A stretch of 64,000 nt of DNA from positions 620,001 to 684,000 of the forward strand of contig CBDHCD010000002.1 of NCBI GenBank assembly GCA_965260995.1. Direction: 5' to 3'. Positions 33,609 to 42,770 of this stretch are shown here, one piece after another. The notes under the pieces were generated by a model. That model had not been told where the DNA came from and did no database searches. It was given only the letters and a program-made list of their open reading frames with translations. A program made the position numbers and the translations under genes. The stretch is from JBBROS01 sp965260995. GTDB taxonomy: Bacteria; Pseudomonadota; Alphaproteobacteria; Acetobacterales; Acetobacteraceae. Each line of letters begins with the position of its first letter. Within the stretch, counting starts at the first letter, position 1.

Positions 33609-35366
33609 TCAGCCGGGCACGCGACCGTTTGCAACAGAGCCCTCGACGGTTTCTTTGGCCAGATCCAAGGCAGCCACGAACCGATTCTGACCGCGCATCA
33701 GCCCTACCTGAGCGCACTGTCGCAGGTGATCTGACAACATCGAGGGCAGTTCAGCCGCCACGGCGAGCGTGGGAAGCTTCGGTATCGTGTAAGCCGGGTC
33801 ATGGCGAAAACGCGGCTCGCGGGTCGTGTTGAGCGGGATGAGAATGCGCGAGAGCGCGCGAGACACCTCGTTCCGAATGGCGATTGGCCGTTGATCAAGA
33901 TGGTCGAGCGCTTGGCGCAGCGCGGCAACGGCTTCGCGCGCGGGAGACAAGTTGGCGGTGCCGCCTGACGCGGCCTCGTAAGCGTCGATCGTGTCAGAGA
34001 ACTCGGCACAGGTGGCATGCCAATCGAACGGCAGCACCTCGGCGTTGACGACCCGCAGCACGGAAAGAAGATAAATGCGCATGTCGGTCAGCAGAATGTC
34101 GCGGTCGGCGATCTCGATCGTGTCGTTCTCGGTATGCCACGCAATGTTCGCTCCGCAACCGGAGACGTCGTAGTAATTCTTCTCCTTCCGCAATCCTTCC
34201 GGCATCGTCGAGGACAGCATGAAGAAGCTCGGCAAGCCGATATTGTTGAAGCTGTAGTCGCCTGCCTGGGGCGGGCGCTGGGTGACGATCTCGGCGTCCG
34301 GCACGATGTCGTGAATGGCGCCGGCCGCGAGGGCCGCGCTTTCGGGGAAGGCGCGTGTGTCGTGATAGCTGGTCGCCCAGCGGCAACCGGGGCTGTCGCA
34401 GTTGATCTGGACGAGGCAGTTGCGGTCGAGATCGCGGGCGAACGCGTCGGCATACCAGGTGGAACCGGCGTAGCGGCCGGTCGAGTGCCCGGGCCACCAC
34501 GCGATACGGACCGAGCGCTTGAGCCGGCTGCGCTGGAGCCAGAGCACGCGGGCGAGTTCAAGCAGGGCTGCGTCCCCGGTCGCGTTGTCGCCGACCCCCA
34601 CGTCCCAACTATCAAGATGGCCATGCACCAGGGCGAACAGATCGGGCTCGTCGGTGCCGCGAATGGTGACGACGGGGATTTTCTGAGCGAACCAGCCTTC
34701 TATCATGTCGGTGCGGATCGTCGCCGTGCCGCCCCCGATCGCGCGTTGCATGAGCCATTGGCCGTCCAGGTTGTTGACGGCGACCACAGGGATGCCCGGC
34801 TTGCGCGGCAGGTCCTCCAAGTCTGGGCTGCCCCAGACCGTCGTGCAGGTGCCCCAATGGATATCGACGCCCGGATTGACGGCGATCAGGCCGATGCCGT
34901 CCCACTCCTCGATCAGGCTGGTCAGCGCCGGGTTGCCGAAACCTTGCATGACGACGATCTTGCCTGCGATCCGCGCGCGCGCCTCGTCGACCGAGCCGAA
35001 ATCCTCGCCGAACAACGTGCGCACGTCGCGATTGTAGCTGCGCAACGCCTTGGGATTGGCACGCAGCGTGGCGAGCGGGGCGGTGACCCCGCCGGGCACG
35101 GAAAGGGAAGAGGACGGCGGCTTGGCGCGGATCATCCGACCGTTCGCCTCGACCGAGGCGGAAAGCGGGATCGAGAGATAGATCTCCGGCGCGTGGACCT
35201 CGACCGGGATGCCGAGCGACCGCAGTCGCGTCACCAGCTCGTCGACGGCGGCGTTGACGTCTTCGGGCCGCCAACGCGGCATCGTGGCGAAACGCTCGAC
35301 CAGCGCCCAGGGGGTGTCGAGGCTGACTGTGTCCAGGATGCTATGTTCTTCTGATGTTAGCGGCAT
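33609..35366 (-). CDS. M28-family metallopeptidase-like hydrolase (first copy)
   Basis: 585 residues. A PA-domain-like insert precedes the M28 core, where HGHLDSWDVGVGDNATG (residues 248-264) carries the His/Asp zinc ligands. Where typical M28 enzymes have a Glu-Glu pair (general base plus ligand), this protein has WWPGHSTGRYAGSTWY (residues 291-306), with no acidic residue. No signal peptide is evident. Start ATG 35366 is preceded by GGAGACGGC and is divergent from the transporter operon 135 bases away. A paralogue with the same altered motif ends that operon. The last ten residues (GSVANGRVPG) are encoded by an IS-type terminus, so the natural C-terminus is probably altered. Confidence 0.82.
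   Translation of the reverse strand: MPLTSEEHSILDTVSLDTPWALVERFATMPRWRPEDVNAAVDELVTRLRSLGIPVEVHAPEIYLSIPLSASVEANGRMIRAKPPSSSLSVPGGVTAPLATLRANPKALRSYNRDVRTLFGEDFGSVDEARARIAGKIVVMQGFGNPALTSLIEEWDGIGLIAVNPGVDIHWGTCTTVWGSPDLEDLPRKPGIPVVAVNNLDGQWLMQRAIGGGTATIRTDMIEGWFAQKIPVVTIRGTDEPDLFALVHGHLDSWDVGVGDNATGDAALLELARVLWLQRSRLKRSVRIAWWPGHSTGRYAGSTWYADAFARDLDRNCLVQINCDSPGCRWATSYHDTRAFPESAALAAGAIHDIVPDAEIVTQRPPQAGDYSFNNIGLPSFFMLSSTMPEGLRKEKNYYDVSGCGANIAWHTENDTIEIADRDILLTDMRIYLLSVLRVVNAEVLPFDWHATCAEFSDTIDAYEAASGGTANLSPAREAVAALRQALDHLDQRPIAIRNEVSRALSRILIPLNTTREPRFRHDPAYTIPKLPTLAVAAELPSMLSDHLRQCAQVGLMRGQNRFVAALDLAKETVEGSVANGRVPG
33628..33641. mobile_element. IS6-type terminal repeat at the 3' end of the M28 gene
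   Basis: On the minus strand the 14 bases read GGCTCTGTTGCAAA, the form of terminal repeat seen on IS6100-like IS6-family elements. It lies inside the last codons of the M28 peptidase gene, and no transposase accompanies it. The adjoining 33461-33627 shows no gene. A solitary end implies an IS-mediated deletion. Confidence 0.5.
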
Positions 35367-35500
35367 CGCCGTCTCCGCGTGGATCGAGCTTCGATCGGAC
35401 CACCATCCCGCCCAGGCGGCAAGATCGCGGCGGCAAAATCGCGGTTGATCCCGTGCGCGCGACGCGTTTGTATGGCCAGGCAAACGTCCGGAGTTGGCCG

Positions 35501-37168
35501 ATGAAAGTTATCGCACTGGCGTTCGCATCGACGATGTTGGTTTCGAGCGGGACCTGGGCGCAAGGTGCCGGGGATCCGATCCGGCCGCTGGTGATGGTCG
35601 CCGCGCCGCAAGCGGCCGCGCCGCAGGAGTATCAGGCGGCGGAGCTGGTCGTCGCGGCCTGGAAACAGCTCGGCCTGGACGTGACGCTGAGGCCGCTGCC
35701 CGGCCAGCAATACAATCAGGTGGTGTGGTACCAGCGGCAGAGTTGGGACGCGACGACGTGGCAGATGGTCGGTCGTCCAGAACGCAGCGATCCAGACGAA
35801 CTGACGTACAACCTGTTCGTGTCCGCCAACGCGGCGAACGGCTACGACTTCGTCGGTTACAAGAACCCGGAGTACGACCGGCTGGCGCAGGCGCAGCGCG
35901 AGGAGCTGGATCCGACGAAGCGGCAGGCGCTGATCAAAGAAGCTCAGGAACTAATTAACAAGGACCAGCCCTACGGCTTCATGGTGCATCCGAACAACCT
36001 CGTCGCGATCAACACCGACGTTTGGGACATGAGCACGGTCAAGAACCAGGCCGGGATCGGGCTGCGTAACTTCTGGACCTGGATCTCGCTCACGCCGAAG
36101 GGTACCCAGACGGACGTGATCCTCAATTCCGTGGCGCCGCCGACCAACCTCAACCCGTTCAACATCCCAGGCGCGCAGGGCTCCTGGGCAACCGAGTTGG
36201 TGTGGGATCGCCTGATGCGGATCGGGCTCGACGGGCTGCCGCATCCTTGGGCCGCCGAGAGCGTGGCCCGGCCGACGCCGACGACCGTCGAGCTCACGCT
36301 GCGCGACGGGATGACGTGGTCGGACGGCAGCCCGGTCACGATCGAGGACGCGAAGTTCAGCCTCGACGCGCCAGGCTTCGGCGACAAGGCGCCGATGTAC
36401 CGGCCGTTCGTGCTCAACATCGACAAGGTGGAGATCACGGGTCCGAAATCCCTGCGGATCACGCTCAAGCGCCCGGACGCGGCGTTCGAGGTGAGCACGC
36501 TGTCGAAGCTGAACCTGGCGCCGAAGAAGGTGTGGGAGCCGATCTTCGAGGACCTCAAGGACAAGCCGGAGACGGCGGAAAGCATCGTCAACGAGCAACC
36601 CGTCAGTTCCGGTCCCTATCGCCTGGTGCGCGCGAAGCTGAACGAGGAGATCGTGCTGGAGCCGAACCCGGACCACTGGGCGGCACCCAAGGCGGGCCGC
36701 TGGATCATGCGCATCATCCCGAACATACAATCTGCGATGGGCGCGATGCGCAGCGGCGAGATGAACTTCCTGGCCGATTACACGGGCGATCCGGAACTGT
36801 TGAAGCAGCTCGCGAAGTCATCGCCGAACATCGAGATGGGAGCGGCCCTCGATCTCGGCTTCCGGTTCATCGGCTACAACGCGCGGCGGCCTCCATTCGA
36901 CGACCCGGCGTTCCGCCGCGCGCTGTCCGCGGCGATCGACCGGCAGCTGATCGCCGACGACGCCTACGGCGGCGAAGCGGTGCCCGCCAACTCCTGGGTC
37001 TCGCCGGCCTTGGAGTTCTGGCACGACAAAGGGATTGTCGATCGGGCGCCCGGCGACGGCACGATCGAGGGCGCCAAGAAGATCCTGAAGGATGCTGGCT
37101 ACCTGCTAGTCGGCGGCAAGCTGCATTACCCGGCGGGGGTGAAGGAAGCGACGCCGACGTTCCAGTAA
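35501..37168 (+). CDS. ABC substrate-binding protein, family 5, with apparent circular permutation
   Basis: 555 residues with signal peptide MKVIALAFASTMLVSSGTWA. Residues 22-199 resemble the C-terminal lobe of an SBP family-5 protein (VVAAWKQLGLDVTLRPLPGQ, YKNPEYDRLAQAQREELDPT, LINKDQPYGFMVHPNN). From residue 200 (base 36098) the usual N-terminal lobe begins (ILNSVAPPTNLNPFN, WDRLMRIGLDGLPHPWAAES, ELTLRDGMTWSDGSPVTIED, RRPPFDDPAFRRALSAAIDR), and the protein stops after GGKLHYPAG, just where the C-terminal lobe would normally start. The order of the two parts is thus reversed. ATG 35501 has GGAG eight bases upstream. First gene of the eight-gene import/hydrolase operon. Confidence 0.87.
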   Translation: MKVIALAFASTMLVSSGTWAQGAGDPIRPLVMVAAPQAAAPQEYQAAELVVAAWKQLGLDVTLRPLPGQQYNQVVWYQRQSWDATTWQMVGRPERSDPDELTYNLFVSANAANGYDFVGYKNPEYDRLAQAQREELDPTKRQALIKEAQELINKDQPYGFMVHPNNLVAINTDVWDMSTVKNQAGIGLRNFWTWISLTPKGTQTDVILNSVAPPTNLNPFNIPGAQGSWATELVWDRLMRIGLDGLPHPWAAESVARPTPTTVELTLRDGMTWSDGSPVTIEDAKFSLDAPGFGDKAPMYRPFVLNIDKVEITGPKSLRITLKRPDAAFEVSTLSKLNLAPKKVWEPIFEDLKDKPETAESIVNEQPVSSGPYRLVRAKLNEEIVLEPNPDHWAAPKAGRWIMRIIPNIQSAMGAMRSGEMNFLADYTGDPELLKQLAKSSPNIEMGAALDLGFRFIGYNARRPPFDDPAFRRALSAAIDRQLIADDAYGGEAVPANSWVSPALEFWHDKGIVDRAPGDGTIEGAKKILKDAGYLLVGGKLHYPAGVKEATPTFQ

Positions 37169-37177
37169 GCTACCGCC

Positions 37178-38158
37178 GTGGCGCGGCGGTTGCTGGAGCG
37201 GCTAGGTCACCTGACGTTCGTCCTTTGGGCGGTGGCGAGCCTGACCTTCTTCATGTTTCGGCTGATGCCGGGCGACCCGACGCTGAACTTCATCAACCCA
37301 ACCTTTTCGGAGGAGATGCGGCAAACTTTGCTGCGCAGCTTCGGCCTGGATCGGTCGCTGGCGGAGCAATACCTCATCTACTTCCGTAACCTGCTGCAAG
37401 GCGACATGGGCGTGTCCTTCCTGCAGAACCGGCCGGTGGGCAGCGTGCTGCTCGATGCGCTGCCGAACACGATCGTGCTCACCCTGGTCGCGATGTTGGT
37501 CGCCTACGCGTTCGGCATCCTGGCCGGCGCCGCGCTCGCGTTCCGGCGCGGCACGCTGACGGAAGCGGTCGCGATCCCGACGGTGCTGGCGACGCGCGCC
37601 GCGCCGGAGTTCTGGCTCGGCATGCTGCTGCTGGCGGCGTTCGCGTTCCAGCTCGGCTGGTTCCCGACCGGCGGCGCGGTCAGTCCCGGCAATCCGGCGA
37701 CGAGCTTCCTTGATCGCATCGTCACCGCCGATTACTGGTGGCACCTGGTGCTGCCGGCGATCACGCTGACGCTGTTCCTGCAGGGCCTGCCGCTGTTGCT
37801 GATGCGCGCGACGATGCTCGACGTGATGGGGGAAGAATTCATCACCATGGCGCGCATGAAAGGCCTGTCGCGCTGGGCTGTTGTCGTGCGGCATGCCGCG
37901 CGCAACGCCCTGTTGCCGGTGGTCACCGCGTTCGCGCTGAGCCTTGGGACAAGCGTCGGCGGCAACGTCGTGGTCGAAACGGTGTTCGCGTGGCCAGGCT
38001 TAGGCCGGGTGCTGGTGCAGGCGGTGCAGGGAGCGGATTACCCAGTGGCGCAAGGTGCCTTCCTGGTGATCGCGGCAACGCTGGTCCTGATGAACACGGT
38101 GGCGGACCTCACCTACGGCATCCTCGACCCGCGGGTTGCCGACGGTGCGCGGCGTTAG
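37178..38158 (+). CDS. ABC transporter permease (DppB type)
   Basis: 326 residues; GTG start nine bases after the binding-protein stop. Features: RLMPGDPTLNFINPTFSEEM, ARMKGLSRWAVVVRHAARNA (EAA loop), ETVFAWPGLGRVLVQAVQGA and the C-terminal TYGILDPRV. About six membrane spans. It forms the translocation pore with the next gene product. Confidence 0.91.
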   Translation: MARRLLERLGHLTFVLWAVASLTFFMFRLMPGDPTLNFINPTFSEEMRQTLLRSFGLDRSLAEQYLIYFRNLLQGDMGVSFLQNRPVGSVLLDALPNTIVLTLVAMLVAYAFGILAGAALAFRRGTLTEAVAIPTVLATRAAPEFWLGMLLLAAFAFQLGWFPTGGAVSPGNPATSFLDRIVTADYWWHLVLPAITLTLFLQGLPLLLMRATMLDVMGEEFITMARMKGLSRWAVVVRHAARNALLPVVTAFALSLGTSVGGNVVVETVFAWPGLGRVLVQAVQGADYPVAQGAFLVIAATLVLMNTVADLTYGILDPRVADGARR

Positions 38159-39059
38159 CGCCGTTAAGGGTTGGCGCGGCGTTGGCGCCGCTAAACGTTG
38201 GCGCGGCGTTGGCGCCGCGACGCGTTGGCTCCGGCGCGAGCCGTTGGCGGTCGCGGGCCTCGTGATTTACGGCGTGGTCATCGCCATGGCGCTGTTCGCC
38301 GAGTGGCTCGCGCCCTACGACCCACGGGCCATGCTGCGGGACGGGCGTCGCATCGCGCGCTATCTCCCGATTTCGCTGGAGCATTGGCTCGGCACAACCT
38401 CGAGTGGGCGGGACGTGCTGAGCCAGCTGATCTACGGCGCCCGGTCGGCGCTCCAGGTCGGGCTGACAGCGGCGCTGGCGGTGGTGGTGATCGGCACCGT
38501 CCTGGGCCTGCTCGCCGGTTATCTCGGCGGGTGGGTCGACCGGGTGATCGGTCAGGTGACTGACATCGTGCTGGGCTTGCCACTGCTGCCGACCACGATC
38601 GTGCTGGCGGCGTTCACGCGCGCAGGGACGGTGACGGTGGTGGTGGCAGTCGCGGCGTTGCTGTGGCCGAACACGGCGCGGGTGATCCGAAGCCAGGTGC
38701 TGAGCTTGCGCGAGCGGGCCTGGGTGGAAGCGGCGCGGATGACCGGCTGTTCGAGCGGGCGGATCATGTTCGTGCACGTGCTGCCGCAAGTTCTGCCGCT
38801 CGCGGCGCTGTACGGGACGGTCGCGATCGGTTGGGCGATCCTGGCCGAGGCGGCGGCGAGTTTTCTCGGTTTCGGCGATCCTGAGTCGGTGAGTTGGGGG
38901 GTGATGCTGCAGGACGCCTACGCCAACCAGGCGTTGGGGCGCGGCGCATGGAACTGGTTCGTGCCGCCGGGGCTCGCGATCGTGCTGATGGTGCTGGCCG
39001 GGTTCCTGCTGTCGCGCGGGTCGGAGCGGCTGCTGTTTCCGAAGCTGGCCGACTCATGA
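38145..39059 (+). CDS. ABC transporter permease (DppC type) with repeat-encoded N-terminus
   Basis: About 304 residues from GTG 38145 (TTG 38136 is an alternative); both overlap the upstream permease by 14-23 bases. The first ~30 residues are a basic 9-residue repeat (VSAVKGWRG, VGAAKRWRG, VGAATRWLR) encoded by three 27-bp tandem units. The permease proper follows, with LGTTSSGRDVLSQLIYGARS, the EAA loop (WVEAARMTGCSSGRIMFVHV) and AEAAASFLGFGDPESVSWGV. The positively charged cytoplasmic leader is not typical of DppC. Its stop overlaps the ATPase start (ATGA). Confidence 0.88.
   Translation: MRGVSAVKGWRGVGAAKRWRGVGAATRWLRREPLAVAGLVIYGVVIAMALFAEWLAPYDPRAMLRDGRRIARYLPISLEHWLGTTSSGRDVLSQLIYGARSALQVGLTAALAVVVIGTVLGLLAGYLGGWVDRVIGQVTDIVLGLPLLPTTIVLAAFTRAGTVTVVVAVAALLWPNTARVIRSQVLSLRERAWVEAARMTGCSSGRIMFVHVLPQVLPLAALYGTVAIGWAILAEAAASFLGFGDPESVSWGVMLQDAYANQALGRGAWNWFVPPGLAIVLMVLAGFLLSRGSERLLFPKLADS
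38154..38234 (+). repeat. Three 27-bp tandem repeats inside the permease gene
   Basis: Units at 38154-38180, 38181-38207 and 38208-38234 share the pattern GTTrGCGCCG..., then TTGGCGCGGC or a close variant. The second unit is the most regular; the third ends TTGGCTCCGG. The 27-base period keeps the frame, and the first unit also contains the stop codon of the upstream permease in another frame (TAG at 38156-38158). Confidence 0.85.
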
Positions 39060-40066
39060 CGCTGCTGTCGGTTCGCAGCCTGGTCGTGGCGTATCGCACC
39101 GGCGCCGGGCCGGTGCTGGCAGTCGACGGGGCGACGCTCGAGATCCCGCGAGGCAGCAGCATGGGCTTGGTGGGCGAGAGCGGGTGCGGCAAGTCGACGC
39201 TCGGTCGGGCGATCATGGGGGTGCTGCCGGGCACGGCGAGCATTGTCAGCGGCAGCGTCGTCTTCGAGGGACAGGACCTGACCAAGCTGCGGCCGGCGGC
39301 GCGGCGGGCGCTGTTATGGCGGCGGCTCGCGTTCGTGCCGCAAACGGCCATGAACGCGCTCGACCCGGTGCAGCGGTTGCGCGCGCAGATGCGCGAGGTG
39401 CTGCAGGATCGCGGGGGCATGAGGCGGGCGCAGGCGGACGAGCGGGCGGCGGCGTTGTTCGGCCTCGTCGGGTTGGATGCGGCGCGGCTCTCGGACTTCC
39501 CGCATCAGTTCAGCGGCGGCATGCGGCAGCGGGCGTCCATCGCGCTGGCGCTGGCGCTCGACCCGGCGCTCGTGATCGCCGACGAGCCGGTGACGGCGCT
39601 CGACGTGATCGTGCAGCGGCAGGTGCTGGACGTGCTGCGGTCGTTGCAGGGCCGACTCGGCTTGTCGCTTCTGCTGGTGACGCACGACATCGCGGTGGTG
39701 GCCTACGCGTGTGACCGTGTGGCGGTGATGTATGCGGGACGGGTGGTGGAGGCGGGGACGGCGGCTGCCGTGCTGGAATCGCCGCTGCATCCCTATACCA
39801 TGGGGCTGACGCACGCGTTTCCGGACGTGCATGGCGAGATCGCGAACCTGGTGCCGATCGAAGGGTCGCCGCCGTCGCTGCTCTCGCCCCCGCCGGGCTG
39901 CCGGTTCGCGCCACGGTGCCCGTTCAAAATACCACGGTGCACGAGGGAGTCGCCGCCGTTGGTCGCGGATGATGGCGAGCACCAAGTGGCGTGCTGGCGG
40001 GCAGGCGAAGCGGCCGCGTTGCGCATGGCGGCCGGAGAGCCGGCGACGTGGGCGGCGGAGGCGTGA
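39056..40066 (+). CDS. ABC transporter ATP-binding protein (DppD type)
   Basis: 336 residues from the coupled ATG at 39056. Walker A LVGESGCGKSTLGRAIMG, Q-loop FVPQTAMNALDPVQRL, signature FSGGMRQRASIALALALD, Walker B LVIADEPVTALDVIVQ, H-loop LVTHDIAVV. The C-terminal Cys motif PGCRFAPRCPFKIPRC is typical of peptide/opine ATPases. Pairs with the ATPase encoded next (GTGA overlap). Confidence 0.91.
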   Translation: MTLLSVRSLVVAYRTGAGPVLAVDGATLEIPRGSSMGLVGESGCGKSTLGRAIMGVLPGTASIVSGSVVFEGQDLTKLRPAARRALLWRRLAFVPQTAMNALDPVQRLRAQMREVLQDRGGMRRAQADERAAALFGLVGLDAARLSDFPHQFSGGMRQRASIALALALDPALVIADEPVTALDVIVQRQVLDVLRSLQGRLGLSLLLVTHDIAVVAYACDRVAVMYAGRVVEAGTAAAVLESPLHPYTMGLTHAFPDVHGEIANLVPIEGSPPSLLSPPPGCRFAPRCPFKIPRCTRESPPLVADDGEHQVACWRAGEAAALRMAAGEPATWAAEA

Positions 40067-41013
40067 GCATCGTCATCGCGGCGGAGGGACTGAGCAAGAC
40101 GTTCCGGGTCAAGGAGCGCGTCGTGCATGCGGTGCGGGACGTGAGTCTCAGCGTGGCGCGGGGCGAGGCCGTGGGGCTGGTCGGCGAGTCGGGCTGCGGC
40201 AAGACGACGACGGCGCGCATGCTGCTGCGGCTGGAAGCGCCGAGCGCGGGGCGGGTGGTGTTCGAGGGCACGGACGTCACCGGGCTGACCGGGCGCGGGC
40301 TGCGTCCATTCCGGAGCCGGGCGCAACTGGTGTTCCAAAATCCATTCGACGCGCTCAACCCACGCTTCACGGTGGAACAAACGCTGCGGGAACCGCTGCG
40401 CAACTTCGGCTTGCAGCGGGATGAGCACGCGGCGCGGATCGAGGAGGTGATGCAGAGGGTGCGGCTGACACCGGCGAAGGCCTGGCTCGGGCGGCGGCCG
40501 CACGAGTTGTCAGGCGGGCAGTTGCAGCGCGTGGTGCTGGCGCGGGCATTGGTCGCGCATCCGGCGCTGATCGTGGCGGACGAGCCGGTGTCGATGCTGG
40601 ACGTGTCGGTGCGGGCGGGAGTGCTGAACCTGATGCGCGACGCGCGCGACGCGCTCGGCCTGGCCGCGCTCTACATCAGCCACGACTTGGCGCTCATCCG
40701 CTACGTCTGCACGCGCACGCTGGTGATGTATCGCGGCGGCATCGTCGAAGAGGGACCGACGGGAGCCGTGATCGCGTCGCCGCGCCATCCTTACACGCGG
40801 GCGCTGATCGCCGCGGTGCCGGTGCCGCGGGTGGATCAGGACCGGTCGGCGCTGCCGATCAAGGGCTCGCTCGCGGAAACGCCGCCGGTGGAGGCGGGTT
40901 GCGCGTTCCGGCACCGGTGCCCGGACGCGTTCGACCGATGCAGCGTCGCAGCGCCGGCGCTGCGGCCGGTGGGCGAGGGGCGACGCGTCGCCTGTCACAA
41001 GGGAGACGAGTGA
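40063..41013 (+). CDS. ABC transporter ATP-binding protein (DppF type)
   Basis: 316 residues from GTG 40063. Walker A LVGESGCGKTTTARMLLR, Q-loop LVFQNPFDALNPRFTV, signature LSGGQLQRVVLARALVA, Walker B LIVADEPVSMLDVSVR and H-loop YISHDLALIRYV, with the Cys-containing C-terminal region (AGCAFRHRCPDAFDRC). Its stop shares one base with the HyuB start (TGATG), so hydrolase production is coupled to transporter production. Confidence 0.91.
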   Translation: MSIVIAAEGLSKTFRVKERVVHAVRDVSLSVARGEAVGLVGESGCGKTTTARMLLRLEAPSAGRVVFEGTDVTGLTGRGLRPFRSRAQLVFQNPFDALNPRFTVEQTLREPLRNFGLQRDEHAARIEEVMQRVRLTPAKAWLGRRPHELSGGQLQRVVLARALVAHPALIVADEPVSMLDVSVRAGVLNLMRDARDALGLAALYISHDLALIRYVCTRTLVMYRGGIVEEGPTGAVIASPRHPYTRALIAAVPVPRVDQDRSALPIKGSLAETPPVEAGCAFRHRCPDAFDRCSVAAPALRPVGEGRRVACHKGDE

Positions 41014-42770
41014 TGGCGGTCTGCGACCCGATCAACCTCGAGATCATCCGCGGCGCAATCCGTGCGGCGCAAGCGGAGATGGAAGCGTTGCTGGAGCGCA
41101 CAGCGATCTCGGCGTTCATCCGCGAGAAAAAGGATTTCTACACCGCGCTGTTCGACGCGGACGGCGTGATGGCGGTCGGGTCGAACGTGCCGATCTTCGG
41201 CGACATCTGCGGGCCGGTGTTCGAGCGGTTCCCGCTGGGCGAGGTGCGGGAAGGCGACCTCTACTGGTATAATGACTGCTACGCTTCCCGCGGCGCGGTG
41301 TCGCACTCCAACGACCAGGTGTTCCTGGCCCCCGTGTTCCACGACGGGCGCCGTTGCGCGTTCGTGATGGGGTGGGCGCATTTCTCCGACATCGGCGGAC
41401 TCCGACCGGGATCGATCAGCCCGGCGGCGACCGACATCTTTCAGGAGGGCATCATCGTGCCGCCCACGAAACTGATCGAGGCGGGGACGACGAACACGGC
41501 GGTGTTGGACGTATTCTACCGCAACTCGCGCTACCCGGACACCTGCCGGGGCGACACGCGGGCGCTGATGGCCGCCGTGGACTTGGGCGTGCGGCGGATG
41601 GCGGAGATCCTCGGCCGATTCGGGGCGGACGTGGTCTCGGATGCGCTGCAACAGTTGCTGGCGCGGACGGAGGCGTTGGTGCGGCGGCGGCTGCGGGAAA
41701 CGTTCCCGGTGGGAACGCACCGGTTCACCGACGCGATCGACGGCGACGGGCACGGCAGCGGGACCCTGTCGCTGCGGCTCGCGCTGACCCGGACGGAGGA
41801 TGATCGGTTCATCTTCGACGCGACCGAGACGGACGACCAGTGCAAGGGGCCAGTCAACTTCCTCATGAATCGCGACGTGCCGGGCATGGCGCTCGGGCTG
41901 TCGTTCCTCGGCGGCGACCCGACGCAGGTGTGCAATGCCGGCGGGCCGCGGGCGCTGGACGAGGTGAGGCTGCGCGAAGGCTCGTTGCTCGCCCCACGGT
42001 TCCCGGCACCGCTCGGCATGCGGGGACTGACGATGATGCGGGTGCTGGCGGCGTTGAACGGGCTGGTGAACGTGGCCGGCACGCCGGCGAACGCGGCCCA
42101 TTCCGCTTACGTCATCATCCTGATGAACGGGACGGTGGGCGGCAAGCCGTTCCTGCTCTCCGACGGGATCGGCGTCGGCTACGGCGCCAAGCCGGACGGG
42201 GACGGGATCGACGCGGTGTACTTCGTCGCGCAGGAGAACTACCCGGTCGAGTTCCTGGAGCTGGGTTACCCGGTGCGGCTGACAGAGTATGGCATCCATC
42301 GCGACAGCGGCGGACCCGGGGCGTTCCGCGGCGGATGCGGGATCGTGCGCGAATACGAGTTGCTGGCGGACGAGGGCACGTTGGCTGTGCGGATCGACGG
42401 CGTGGTCAACCCGCCCTGGGGCGCCGCGGGCGGCATGGGCGCAGGGGCAGGGCGGGCCGTGGTCAATCCCGGGCGCGCCGACGAACGCGTGCTGGCGCCG
42501 CTGTCGGACGGGAACGCGTTGCGCAAAGGCGACGTTCTGCGGATCGAAACTGGCGGCGGCGGCGGGCGCGGGCATCCCTTTGACCGGCCGGGCGAACTGG
42601 TGCTGCGCGATGTGCTGGAGGGATACGTTTCGGTCGAAGCGGCGGCCCGGGATTACGGGGCGGTGATCCGCGAGGGCGCGCTGGACGAGACGGCGACGGC
42701 GGCCCGGCGGGCAGATCGGCCGCAAGCACGGGCGTTCCACCGGCTGGGATACGTCGATGCCCTCGTCTGA
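41013..42770 (+). CDS. hyuB: Hydantoinase B / 5-oxoprolinase beta-type subunit
   Basis: 585 residues. It opens with the HyuB pattern (PINLEIIRGAIRAAQAEMEA), then NDCYASRGAVSHSNDQVFLA, a block with YPDTCRGDTRALMAA, and the Gly-rich region VVNPPWGAAGGMGAG. With HyuA it forms ATP-dependent hydantoinase/oxoprolinase/carboxylase-type enzymes that open cyclic amides such as hydantoins or 5-oxoproline; acetone- and acetophenone-carboxylases are relatives, so the substrate is open. The next gene starts 14 bases before this stop. Confidence 0.88.
   Translation: MAVCDPINLEIIRGAIRAAQAEMEALLERTAISAFIREKKDFYTALFDADGVMAVGSNVPIFGDICGPVFERFPLGEVREGDLYWYNDCYASRGAVSHSNDQVFLAPVFHDGRRCAFVMGWAHFSDIGGLRPGSISPAATDIFQEGIIVPPTKLIEAGTTNTAVLDVFYRNSRYPDTCRGDTRALMAAVDLGVRRMAEILGRFGADVVSDALQQLLARTEALVRRRLRETFPVGTHRFTDAIDGDGHGSGTLSLRLALTRTEDDRFIFDATETDDQCKGPVNFLMNRDVPGMALGLSFLGGDPTQVCNAGGPRALDEVRLREGSLLAPRFPAPLGMRGLTMMRVLAALNGLVNVAGTPANAAHSAYVIILMNGTVGGKPFLLSDGIGVGYGAKPDGDGIDAVYFVAQENYPVEFLELGYPVRLTEYGIHRDSGGPGAFRGGCGIVREYELLADEGTLAVRIDGVVNPPWGAAGGMGAGAGRAVVNPGRADERVLAPLSDGNALRKGDVLRIETGGGGGRGHPFDRPGELVLRDVLEGYVSVEAAARDYGAVIREGALDETATAARRADRPQARAFHRLGYVDALV

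Noticed and set aside
38154..38234. Tandem repeat considered as a CRISPR array
   Set aside because: Units are directly adjacent without spacers and lie in a coding frame.
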